Positions 17,539-25,028 of a DNA stretch of 64,000 nt are shown here, one piece after another. This DNA comes from Rossellomorea pakistanensis (lineage in GTDB: Bacteria; Bacillota; Bacilli; Bacillales; Bacillaceae_B), in assembly GCF_016908495.1 (NCBI RefSeq), contig NZ_JAFBDZ010000002.1, positions 744,001-808,000 of the forward strand, written 5' to 3'. Both the position numbers and the translations under genes were made by a program. The notes under the pieces are model-generated. The model was not told the DNA's origin and did not search any database. It saw only the letters and a list, made by a program, of their open reading frames with translations. The stretch's first letter is position 1. The number at the start of each line of letters is the position of its first letter.

Positions 17539-19239
17539 TCATTTATTTTTCAGGTGAAAAACAAGCGATTCGTAGGGACGAAGTGTGATGTTTTCGTATT
17601 CGTTTTTGGAATCCAGGTAATTTGAGATGAGCATTTCACTGTTCCAGCCCTTGGATGGGACTTTATCTAATGGGAGCTGAAATTCGGCTTCTCCATCGTA
17701 AAAATTATTCACAACGAGTAGCTTTTCATTGTCAAGATTGCGAACATAGGCAAATATTTGTGGATGTTCATCTAAAATTAGTTGGAAGTCACCATTTACG
17801 ATGATGTCGTTACTTTTCCGAAGTTGGATCAGTTTTTGATAGTGATAGAAGACGGAATTTTGGTCTTCTAGTGCGTTTTCAACATTGATCTCTTCATAGC
17901 CCTTTCCTACTGGAATCCATGGTGTACCTGATGTAAATCCGGCGTTTTCTTTGCCATTCCATTGTACGGGTGTACGCGAATTGTCCCGTGATTTATGGCG
18001 GAGAATTTCGAGAATTTCTTCTTCGCTCATGCCTTTTTCTCGAAGAGTGTTGTAGATATTCAGAGATTCCACGTCACGATATTGGGAGATGTTCGTGAAT
18101 TTTGGGTTAGGCATTCCAATTTCTTCACCCTGGTAAATGTATGGCGTTCCTTGCATCATGTGAATCGTGGTAGCCAACATTTTTGCTGATTCCTGATGAA
18201 ACTCGTGATCATTACCATAGCGGGAGATGATTCGCGGCTGATCGTGGTTACACCAGAATAATGCATTCCAGCCACCACCTTCGTACATCCCTTTTTGCCA
18301 GGTGGAAAGGATATCTTTTAACTGTTGAAAATCAAAATCAGCGACACTCCACTTTTCTCCATTTGGATAATCGACTTTTAAATGATGAAAATTAAACGTC
18401 ATGCTCAATTCATTTCGATCAGGGTTTGAGTATTTAATACAGTTATCGATGGTGGTAGAAGACATTTCACCGACGGTCATAATGTCGTATTGAGAAAAGA
18501 CCTTACGGTTCATTTCCTGCATGTAGTCGTGCACCTTTGGCCCGTCTGTATAAAATTTTCGTCCATCACCAGGAGCTATAGACCCATCATCATCTGGAAA
18601 GGATTGACCTTTAGAAATCAGGTTAATGACGTCAAGTCGAAAACCGTCGACACCTTTTTTTAGCCAGAAATGCATCATATCGAACACTTTCGTGCGGAGT
18701 TCTTCATTTTCCCAGTTTAGATCTGCTTGTGTGATATCGAAAAGATGTAGATAATATTGGTCTGTTTCCTCGTCATACTGCCAAGCGTTACCGCCGAATT
18801 TTGATTGCCAGTTCGTTGGTTCTGTGCCGTCGGATTTGCCGTCTTTCCAAATATAGTAGTCACGATATGGGTTGTCTTTAGACTTACGGGATTCAATAAA
18901 CCACTTGTGTTCTGTTGAAGTGTGGTTCACGACGATATCCATGATAATCTTTATGTCACGCTTATGAGCTTCTTTAAGGAGTTCATCAAAGTCTGCCATT
19001 GTCCCGTATTCCTCGTGAATATGGAAGTAATCGCTAATATCGTACCCATTATCATTCTGAGGGGACGAATAGATTGGGGTCAGCCAAACGACATCAATCC
19101 CAAGCTCCTTTAAATAATCAAGCTTCGACGTAATCCCTCTAATATCTCCAACCCCATTACCGGAAGTATCACAAAAACTCTTCGGATAAATCTGATACAC
19201 AACCGACTTCTTCCACCAAGGCTGCTCCTGTCTCTGCAT
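17539..19239 (-). CDS. treA: Trehalose-6-phosphate hydrolase (phospho-alpha-1,1-glucosidase)
   Basis: A 566-aa GH13 enzyme that splits trehalose-6-phosphate to glucose and glucose-6-phosphate in the cytoplasm. The sequence follows TreA throughout: WWKKSVVYQIYPKSFCDTSG, MDIVVNHTSTEHKWF, nucleophile in GFRLDVINLI, acid/base Glu in TVGEMSSTT, and the third acidic residue in FWCNHDQPRIISR. ATG 19239 is preferred; the GTG at 19251 abuts the ribosome site. It lies 283 bases after treP but has its own promoter and TreR operator, with large palindromic repeats in the leader. Confidence 0.95.
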   Translation of the reverse strand: MQRQEQPWWKKSVVYQIYPKSFCDTSGNGVGDIRGITSKLDYLKELGIDVVWLTPIYSSPQNDNGYDISDYFHIHEEYGTMADFDELLKEAHKRDIKIIMDIVVNHTSTEHKWFIESRKSKDNPYRDYYIWKDGKSDGTEPTNWQSKFGGNAWQYDEETDQYYLHLFDITQADLNWENEELRTKVFDMMHFWLKKGVDGFRLDVINLISKGQSFPDDDGSIAPGDGRKFYTDGPKVHDYMQEMNRKVFSQYDIMTVGEMSSTTIDNCIKYSNPDRNELSMTFNFHHLKVDYPNGEKWSVADFDFQQLKDILSTWQKGMYEGGGWNALFWCNHDQPRIISRYGNDHEFHQESAKMLATTIHMMQGTPYIYQGEEIGMPNPKFTNISQYRDVESLNIYNTLREKGMSEEEILEILRHKSRDNSRTPVQWNGKENAGFTSGTPWIPVGKGYEEINVENALEDQNSVFYHYQKLIQLRKSNDIIVNGDFQLILDEHPQIFAYVRNLDNEKLLVVNNFYDGEAEFQLPLDKVPSKGWNSEMLISNYLDSKNEYENITLRPYESLVFHLKNK

Positions 19240-19272
19240 ATCGCCAAACACCTTCCATTCATATAAGTTTAA

Positions 19273-19437
19273 TCAGCTAGGGACGGTCCTCAATCACTCT
19301 ACCGCGGTGAAGTTCTCGGGGACGGTTCTTGGTTGCGTTACTACGGTAACGCAACCAAGAACCGTCCCCACACTTATTAACGCATCACCGCAATCGAGAA
19401 CCGTCCCGTGTTGCTTTAGTGTGTTACAGTAATTAAA
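19273..19437. repeat. REP-like palindrome cluster in the treA leader (locus B)
   Basis: The core is a perfect inverted repeat at 19318-19369: 24-bp arms starting GGGGACGGTTCTTGGTTG and a 4-base TACG loop. It is flanked by further diverged units with GGGACGGTCCT at 19280 and ATCGAGAACCGTCCCG near 19393. It is the same family as the loci at 12.6, 21.2 and 27.9 kb. It sits between the treA promoter and start codon, so the mRNA would carry a very stable hairpin. Confidence 0.8.
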
Positions 19438-19445
19438 TAGGAAAA

Positions 19446-19475
19446 GGGAGTAATGGTGTTGTTCCATTCTCCCCC
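19446..19475 (-). terminator. Possible terminator/attenuator in the treA leader
   Basis: On the minus strand GGGAGAATGG and CCATTACTCCC pair with one bulged base around AACAACA and are followed by TTTTCC. It lies just after the TreR operator, so it could end treP read-through or attenuate treA. Confidence 0.45.
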
Positions 19476-19478
19476 TAT

Positions 19479-19508
19479 ATTTTAACTTGTATATACAAGT
19501 TACCTCAA
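19479..19508 (-). promoter_or_regulatory. treA promoter with embedded TreR operator
   Basis: On the minus strand TTGAGG (19503-19508) and TAAAAT (19479-19484) are 18 bases apart. The spacer holds the perfect palindrome AACTTGTATATACAAGTT (19484-19501), containing the B. subtilis TreR operator core TTGTATATACAA. Confidence 0.8.
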
Positions 19509-19522
19509 TGTTTTTCTCTCTA

Positions 19523-20938
19523 TTATATTTCTTTTTGTTTGGTGAATCTTGACCATACTAGTGTTAAGACGAATGGTACAACGAGTGCGATTCCCATTCC
19601 TACGAAGAACATTCCCCAATACTCGTTAATGATCGATAGGAATCCAGGTAGACCGCCAACACCGATTGAGAATGCTTTTACTCCTGCGGATGCCATGATC
19701 AGACCTGCAATCGCTGAACCGATTAGCGCACTAATAAATGGATAGCGGTATCTTAGGTTAACACCGAACATCGCAGGCTCCGTTATTCCAAGATAAGCGG
19801 AGAGGGCTGAAGTCCCAGCTAAGCCACGTAGCTTTTCGTTTTCTTTTTTTGCGACAAACATCATAGCTAGTGCTGCAGATCCTTGGGCAATATTTGAAAT
19901 GGCAAGGATTGGCCATAGGAAGGTTCCCCCGGCATTTCCGACTAATTGTAAGTCAACCGCTAGGAACGTATGGTGCATCCCGGTTACAACCATTACTGCA
20001 TATAATCCACCGTATAAAAGTCCACCTAACCATGCGAATTGGTCAAAGACCCAAATAACGCTGTCAGTTAATACGTTTCCAATAAAGAAAGTAACAGGTC
20101 CAATTAGTATAAATGCTGCAAACCCGGTAATTAAAAGGGCAACAGGTGCTACTACCAATAATTTAATAGAATCATGAACTCTTCGATCTAAGAACATTTC
20201 TATTTTAGCTAATAAATAGGAGGCAAATAATATCGGTAATACTTGACCTTGATAGCCGATCTTTTGAATCTCAAATCCAAAGATATTCCATGTTGGAATT
20301 TCTTCTGCACTTCCGTAGCTCCAAGCGTTCAATAAGTCTGGATGTACAAGCATTAATCCAAGAACAATACCAAGGAGCGAACTCCCCCCAAACCGGTTTA
20401 CTGCAGACCAACCAATTAACCCTGGCAGGAACACGAAGGCTGTATTAGCAATTAGATTTATAATTCCGGCAAAATCAGCCCATTGTTTATGAACATCAAT
20501 AACAGATTTTCCATCGTAAAAAATATCCGGTCCGGTTAGGATGTTGTTTAATCCCATTAACAGACCTGCCGTTACGATTGCTGGAAGGATCGGTATAAAA
20601 ATATCTGCTAGAACCTTGATCGCCCGTTGAAGAGGATTTAAGTTTTGCTCTGCAGCATTTTTAACATCTTGCTTTGATGCCTTTTCAATCCCCGTTTCTT
20701 CAGCTAGGATTGCATATGCTTTGTTTACCAACCCTTGACCAATCACTACTTGAAATTGCCCGTTGGTGGAGAATGAACCTTTGACAATGTCGATATTATC
20801 TAATGTCTCTTTATCGACCTTACTTTCATCGTTGAGGACAAGACGTAGGCGTGTCACACAATGTGTAGCGGTATGGATATTTTCCTTTCCACCTATAGCC
20901 TTAATAATTTCGAGAACAGACTCTCTACTTACGCTCAT
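19523..20938 (-). CDS. treP: PTS trehalose transporter subunit IIBC
   Basis: A 471-aa phosphotransferase permease. The N-terminal EIIB domain carries the phosphorylated Cys in ATHCVTRLRLVLND (about residue 27). The EIIC domain (from about residue 105) has roughly ten membrane segments and ends with GITEPAMFGVNLRYRYPF and a final helix. It imports trehalose as trehalose-6-phosphate, the TreA substrate. There is no IIA domain, so phosphate must come from another IIA, as in B. subtilis. GGGAGGG lies before the ATG. The upstream region has a strong promoter, two TreR operators and a cre site. Confidence 0.95.
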   Translation of the reverse strand: MSVSRESVLEIIKAIGGKENIHTATHCVTRLRLVLNDESKVDKETLDNIDIVKGSFSTNGQFQVVIGQGLVNKAYAILAEETGIEKASKQDVKNAAEQNLNPLQRAIKVLADIFIPILPAIVTAGLLMGLNNILTGPDIFYDGKSVIDVHKQWADFAGIINLIANTAFVFLPGLIGWSAVNRFGGSSLLGIVLGLMLVHPDLLNAWSYGSAEEIPTWNIFGFEIQKIGYQGQVLPILFASYLLAKIEMFLDRRVHDSIKLLVVAPVALLITGFAAFILIGPVTFFIGNVLTDSVIWVFDQFAWLGGLLYGGLYAVMVVTGMHHTFLAVDLQLVGNAGGTFLWPILAISNIAQGSAALAMMFVAKKENEKLRGLAGTSALSAYLGITEPAMFGVNLRYRYPFISALIGSAIAGLIMASAGVKAFSIGVGGLPGFLSIINEYWGMFFVGMGIALVVPFVLTLVWSRFTKQKEI

Positions 20939-20969
20939 TCCTTAATTCCCTCCCTTTGTGAACATCGCT

Positions 20970-20995
20970 TGGTGGTCCGTGCCTGGCACCACTCG
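20970..20995. repeat. Short GTGCCTGGCAC palindrome before treP
   Basis: GGTGGTCCGTGCCTGGCACC contains the palindrome GTGCC-T-GGCAC followed by CAC. Similar short intergenic palindromes are common in Bacillaceae genomes. It lies in the treP leader between the cre site and the ribosome site. Confidence 0.45.
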
Positions 20996-21014
20996 AAATT
21001 TGTAGAAAACGATT

Positions 21015-21028
21015 TGATACCGTTTTCA
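21015..21028 (-). promoter_or_regulatory. CcpA cre site in the treP leader
   Basis: On the minus strand TGAAAACGGTATCA matches the cre consensus TGWAANCGNTNWCA at every position. It lies 77 bases before the treP start and well downstream of the promoter, so CcpA would act as a roadblock. This fits catabolite repression of trehalose use. Confidence 0.8.
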
Positions 21029-21132
21029 TTTTACCTAGTAATAATTTCCCTTACATAGTGTTCGAAAACATAGAATTCTATTCTTCATTAGATTATATGA
21101 AGGATAGAAGAACGCTTACATTAATCGATATG

Positions 21133-21184
21133 ATGTATATACAAGTTCTATAACTATTGTATTCATGTATATACAAGTTGTCAA
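21133..21184 (-). promoter_or_regulatory. treP promoter with two TreR operators
   Basis: On the minus strand TTGACA (21179-21184), 17 bases, then TACAAT (21156-21161). ATGTATATACAA (read on the plus strand) occurs at 21165-21176 inside the spacer and again at 21133-21144 just downstream, each one mismatch from TTGTATATACAA. The two copies are 32 bases apart, about three helical turns. Confidence 0.85.
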
Positions 21185-21210
21185 TATTCGAACTTTTCAT
21201 GTGCTTTTAT

Positions 21211-21290
21211 CCTTTAACGTAATCGAGAACCGTCCCGCGGTGCTTTAAAGCACTGCGGGACGGTTCTCGATTGCGGTGATGAGGTAAAGC
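21211..21290. repeat. REP-like palindrome (locus C)
   Basis: A loopless inverted repeat at 21221-21272 has 26-base arms (left arm beginning AATCGAGAACCGTCCCGC) with a single mismatch and centre TTTAAA. The flanks CCTTTAACG and GGTGATGAGGTAAAGC are the same as at the other family members. It lies between the treP promoter and the gluconate genes. Confidence 0.85.
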
Positions 21291-21340
21291 GAAAGTCCTG
21301 GTTTTGGTCTTTGGTGACCGTGGAATAAAGTAGAGGGGTG

Positions 21341-21475
21341 TCGATTTTTGTCAATATCGATAGGAGGATGGAAGTTAAAATAGAATGGTAGAAGTGAAAA
21401 TTGGAAGGTCAAAGTTGAAAACTAAATGCTTGAAGTTGAAGATAGAAAGCCTAAAGTTAAAAATTCAACGAAATT
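21341..21475 (+). repeat. Degenerate 21-bp tandem repeats, one arm of an inverted element
   Basis: After ATCGATAGGAGGATGGAAGT come about five imperfect units of 20-21 bases around AAAGTTGAAAAT-GAA (for example GGTCAAAGTTGAAAACTAAA, then TGCTTGAAGTTGAAGATAGA). An inverted relative with ATCGATAGGACGACTAAAGT lies at 26.6-26.7 kb. The two flank the gluconate operon. A short ORF here is only translated repeat. Nothing else was seen in 21480-21660. Confidence 0.6.
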
Positions 21476-21663
21476 TGAGGGGAAAGATGAAATTTATAGG
21501 TACCGTAGCCATGAAAGGACTATATAATGAAGAATTTAAAGGTTTTCTCCAAAAAAGCACATCTTGAAATTAATGATAAGGAAAATAAGCCCCATTTTTT
21601 AAAAAAAGAACCGCGCTTGGAAATCTTGATTAAGTTCATTATCCACAACAATCCCTCAAATCA

Positions 21664-21695
21664 AAAAGATTGACCCTATGAGAGGTCAATCTTCT
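21664..21695 (-). terminator. Terminator of the RpiR-type regulator gene
   Basis: AAGATTGACC and GGTCAATCTT form a perfect 10-bp stem with an 8-base loop; on the minus strand TTTTTGATTT follows. Confidence 0.8.
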
Positions 21696-22550
21696 TTAAA
21701 TCCTTTTAACCGAAATAGCATTTCTCATTTTCTGAAGCGCGTCTTGGCCTTTTGCTTCACGGCGCACCATGATGTTCACGTAAAGAGCATCAATTAGTGT
21801 CAATTGAGCAATCCGCGAAGAGAGGGCTTCTGAGCGATAGTCGGTTTCTTCAGATACGGTGTAAAGTGGAATATCCACTTTGTCACTGAGTGGTGATTTC
21901 GCAAAGTTCGTGATCCCAATCGTCTTTGCTCCGGTTTCTTTTACTTGATTTAGGATCTGGAGAATATCTTTGGTCGAGCCAGAGTGGGAAATAAAGACTG
22001 CACAATCAGCTTCCGTCATTTGTGACGCTGTCATCAGCTGGATATGGCTGTCACTTGTGGCATGCACACGCATTCCCGTTCGAATGAATTTATGATAAGC
22101 ATCTAGGGCGATTACGCCTGACCCTCCGCTGCCAAAAAACTCAATGCCTCGTGCCCCGTCCATGGCATCAACGGCTTTCAAAAGGTTTTCTTCATTTAAG
22201 ACCATTAAAGTGTCTTCAATCGTTTTCATATTCGAACGAAAGACCTTTGTCGCCACTGCTTGAACAGAGTCGCCTTCGTCCACTCGTTCATGAATGTCTT
22301 TAAGAGGGGTGACGATTTCCGATGCCAAAGCAATTTTCATCGCTTGATATCCTTTGAATCCAATCCTTTTACAAAAGCGAAAAACTGTGGAATCGGCGAC
22401 GCCCAAATCTTCAGCCATTCCGTTAATGGTCGAATGGATAATGTGGGTAGGGTTTTCTAATATATAATCGGCTATTTTTTTCTCCGTCACACTAAATTGA
22501 GGGTAGTGGGAGCGGATGCTTGCTAAGCAATGCTGATGATCCTTTTTCAT
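21696..22550 (-). CDS. MurR/RpiR family transcriptional regulator (gluconate operon)
   Basis: A 284-aa regulator. The N-terminal HTH_6 domain (SVTEKKIADYILENP to VADSTVFRFCKRIGFKGYQ, about 18-70) is followed by a SIS sugar-phosphate-binding domain (EFFGSGGSGVIALDAYHKF, VFISHSGSTKDIL, ITNFAKSPLSDK). By family, it senses a phosphosugar; 6-phosphogluconate would fit the divergent operon. ATG 22550 is selected because CAGGAG precedes it and the HTH then starts at its normal distance; a longer frame upstream crosses the operator region. It replaces the GntR repressor that controls the B. subtilis gluconate operon. Confidence 0.88.
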   Translation of the reverse strand: MKKDHQHCLASIRSHYPQFSVTEKKIADYILENPTHIIHSTINGMAEDLGVADSTVFRFCKRIGFKGYQAMKIALASEIVTPLKDIHERVDEGDSVQAVATKVFRSNMKTIEDTLMVLNEENLLKAVDAMDGARGIEFFGSGGSGVIALDAYHKFIRTGMRVHATSDSHIQLMTASQMTEADCAVFISHSGSTKDILQILNQVKETGAKTIGITNFAKSPLSDKVDIPLYTVSEETDYRSEALSSRIAQLTLIDALYVNIMVRREAKGQDALQKMRNAISVKRI

Positions 22551-22605
22551 ATACAACACTCCTGAAAGGGTTTCCATAGTTTCATTATACAAGAATAATA
22601 GAAAA

Positions 22606-22682
22606 GAAAAAATATTTTTTTGGAAACGGTTGCAATCAGAAAAATATTTTTTATAATAGAAACTATAAGAAAAAATTTTTTT
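22606..22682. promoter_or_regulatory. Gluconate operon control region: promoter, cre-like site, three A-T boxes
   Basis: TTGCAA (22630-22635), 16 bases, TATAAT (22652-22657) form a plus-strand promoter. TGGAAACGGTTGCA (22621-22634) overlaps the -35 box and matches the cre consensus at 12 of 14 positions. GAAAAAATATTTTTT (22606-22620), GAAAAATATTTTTT (22639-22652) and GAAAAAATTTTTTT (22669-22682) are similar palindromes at about 30-33 base steps, on one DNA face, and are candidate operators for the divergent RpiR regulator. Confidence 0.6.
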
Positions 22683-22707
22683 CACAATGAATTAGGCGGT
22701 GACATTA

Positions 22708-23610
22708 ATGCAAGTAGGTATGATTGGTTTGGGAAAGATGGGTTATCAGCTTTCTTTTAATCTAGTAGAAAAAGAATATAAAGTAATCGCAACGGACCTT
22801 AATGAAGAAGTGATGAAAAAAATTTCTTCAGAGGGTGTGGAAACGGCACAGACAATAGAAGAGTTAGTTTATAAATTAGAAAAACCCAGGACGGTTTGGA
22901 TGATGGTTCCGGCTGGAGAGGCAACAGAAAGCGTTTTCCAAAAAGTTTTGTCATTGTTAGAACCAGGTGATCGCATCATTGACGGCGGAAATGCACATTA
23001 CAAAGAATCCCTTAGACGAAATGAAGAATGCGAAGCAAAAGAAATTTATTTCTTCGACTGTGGGACAAGTGGTGGAGTGGATGGAGCTAGACATGGTGCC
23101 TGTACAATGATTGGTGGACACGAGGGTGCCTTCAAGGAAATTGAACCGATTTTTCGTGATCTTTCTGTTGAAAACGGTTACCTCTACACAGGGCGAGCTG
23201 GAAGTGGTCATTTCTTAAAAATGGTTCACAACGGAATTGAATATGGAATGATGCAAGCCATTGCGGAAGGCTTTGAAATCCTTGAAAAAAGTCCATTTGA
23301 TTATGAGTACGAAAAGGTTGCTAGAGTATGGAATCACGGTTCCGTTATCCGCTCGTGGTTAATGGAGCTCATGGAAAATGCTTTTTCAAAGGATGAGAGG
23401 TTAGAAGATATCAAGGGGATTATGCATTCTTCTGGAGAAGGAAAATGGACGGTGGAAACAGCTCTTGATCTTCAAACGGCTGCACCAGTCATCGCCTTAT
23501 CATTGATGATGCGTTATCGCTCATTAGAGGATGATACTTTTACTGGAAAAGTAGTTGCAGCACTTCGAAATGAATTCGGTGGACATGCTGTAGTTAAAAA
23601 TGAAAGGTAG
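22708..23610 (+). CDS. 6-phosphogluconate dehydrogenase, short (YqeC/GndA-like) form
   Basis: A 300-aa enzyme oxidatively decarboxylating 6-phosphogluconate to ribulose-5-phosphate. The N-terminal Rossmann fold has VGMIGLGKMGYQLSFNL; DGGNAHYKESLRR, DCGTSGGVDGARHGACTMIG and the catalytic region GHFLKMVHNGIEYGMMQA follow. At 300 residues it belongs to the short class (YqeC type, often NAD-preferring), not the 470-residue GntZ/GndA class. ATG 22708 follows TTAGGCGGTG; an upstream GTG overlaps the ribosome site. It is first in an operon with gntP and gntK, taking the place of gntZ. Confidence 0.92.
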   Translation: MQVGMIGLGKMGYQLSFNLVEKEYKVIATDLNEEVMKKISSEGVETAQTIEELVYKLEKPRTVWMMVPAGEATESVFQKVLSLLEPGDRIIDGGNAHYKESLRRNEECEAKEIYFFDCGTSGGVDGARHGACTMIGGHEGAFKEIEPIFRDLSVENGYLYTGRAGSGHFLKMVHNGIEYGMMQAIAEGFEILEKSPFDYEYEKVARVWNHGSVIRSWLMELMENAFSKDERLEDIKGIMHSSGEGKWTVETALDLQTAAPVIALSLMMRYRSLEDDTFTGKVVAALRNEFGGHAVVKNER

Positions 23611-23618
23611 GGAATAAG

Positions 23619-24962
23619 ATGAACGATCAAATGCTCATATTAGTTGCATTAGCAGGAATTTTTCTATTATTATTTTTAGTCATTAAAACAAAGCTTCATG
23701 CATTCGTTGCTCTATTATTAGTAAGTTTAATTGTTGGTATTGCTGCTGGGATGCCTCTTGAAGACGTCGTCACCTCCATTGAAGATGGAATGGGAGGTAC
23801 CCTAGGATTTGTGGCCGTTGTCGTTGGTTTAGGGGCGATGTTCGGTCGTATGCTTGAGGTATCCGGTGGAGCTGAGCGTCTAGCACAAACAATGATCAAG
23901 AAATTTGGGCAGGACAAAGCACAGTGGTCACTTGGAATTACAGGATTCTTAGTTGCGATTCCCGTCTTTTTCGATGTAGGCTTTATCATTCTTGTCCCAA
24001 TTGTTTATGGATTAGCTAGAAAAACAGGAAAGTCCTTGCTTTACTATGGAATTCCTTTACTTGCTGGCCTTGCGGTAACCCATAGTTTTATCCCGCCAAC
24101 TCCAGGACCGATTGCGGTTGCGGATCTTATTGGTGCAGAGCTTGGCTGGGTCATCTTATTCGGTGCCATTGCCGGTCTTCCAGCGATGATTATTGCAGGT
24201 CCGATTTTCGCGAAATATATTTCGAAAAAAATTCATGTTACGGTTCCTGATTATATGGAAGTAGAAGAGAAAGAATATGATAAAGAGCTACCAAGCTTTG
24301 GATTGATCGCATCCTTGATTTTCATTCCTTTAGTGTTAATTCTTTTAAATACGATTTCAGGAGTGCTTCTTGAAGAAGGAAATATGGTTCGCTCGATCTT
24401 GACCTTCTTAGGACATCCATTTGTGGCCTTAACGATTGCAACGATTCTAACGTTTATTTTCTTAGGAACGAAACGTGGCTACACTCGTGATGAAGTACAG
24501 GAAATTGCTACAAAATCACTTGAGCCAGCGGGGATTATTATTCTTGTAACAGGTGCTGGTGGTGTATTCAAGCAGGTCTTGATTGATTCTGGTGTTGGAG
24601 AAGTGCTTGGAGAAATGATGGCAGGATCTAATCTACCTCCAATTGCACTGGCATTCTTAATTGCCATGGTTGTTCGTATTGCTCAAGGATCAGCAACCGT
24701 TTCAATGGTTACAGCAGCAGGATTAATGTCTCCACTTATTACAACGATGGGAATGGAAGGTCCGGTTCTAGGATTGATGGTTATTGCCATCGCTTCCGGT
24801 GCAACAGTATTCTCTCATGTAAATGACAGTGGCTTCTGGCTAGTGAACCGTTATTTCGGGTTGGATGTTAAAGACACGTTGAAATCGTGGACAATGATGG
24901 AAACCATTATTGGATTTGTCGGTTTCGGTGTCGCCTTTATTTTAGGAATGTTTATAGCATAA
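23619..24962 (+). CDS. gntP: Gluconate permease GntP
   Basis: A 447-aa gluconate:H+ symporter of the GntP family with about 12-14 membrane segments. Recognisable stretches are GMGGTLGFVAVVVGLGAMFG, FDVGFIILVPIVYGLARK, HSFIPPTPGPIAVADLIGAE and SHVNDSGFWLVNRYF. It imports gluconate for GntK. The length is within one residue of the B. subtilis protein from memory. It starts 8 bases after the dehydrogenase stop, in the same operon. Confidence 0.95.
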   Translation: MNDQMLILVALAGIFLLLFLVIKTKLHAFVALLLVSLIVGIAAGMPLEDVVTSIEDGMGGTLGFVAVVVGLGAMFGRMLEVSGGAERLAQTMIKKFGQDKAQWSLGITGFLVAIPVFFDVGFIILVPIVYGLARKTGKSLLYYGIPLLAGLAVTHSFIPPTPGPIAVADLIGAELGWVILFGAIAGLPAMIIAGPIFAKYISKKIHVTVPDYMEVEEKEYDKELPSFGLIASLIFIPLVLILLNTISGVLLEEGNMVRSILTFLGHPFVALTIATILTFIFLGTKRGYTRDEVQEIATKSLEPAGIIILVTGAGGVFKQVLIDSGVGEVLGEMMAGSNLPPIALAFLIAMVVRIAQGSATVSMVTAAGLMSPLITTMGMEGPVLGLMVIAIASGATVFSHVNDSGFWLVNRYFGLDVKDTLKSWTMMETIIGFVGFGVAFILGMFIA

Positions 24963-25028
24963 TATAAAAGGAGGGGGAAGAGCGATAATGCTTCTTCCTT
25001 TTCTCCATTTCACCAAGGAGGAACAATG

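Noticed and set aside
17443-17625. 60-codon ORF after the SRPBCC gene
   Set aside because: It runs through the TGTCAGG palindrome into the antisense of treA and has no ribosome site.
21385-21567. 60-codon ORF rich in KLKIE repeats
   Set aside because: It translates the 21-bp degenerate DNA repeat; no ribosome site precedes its start.
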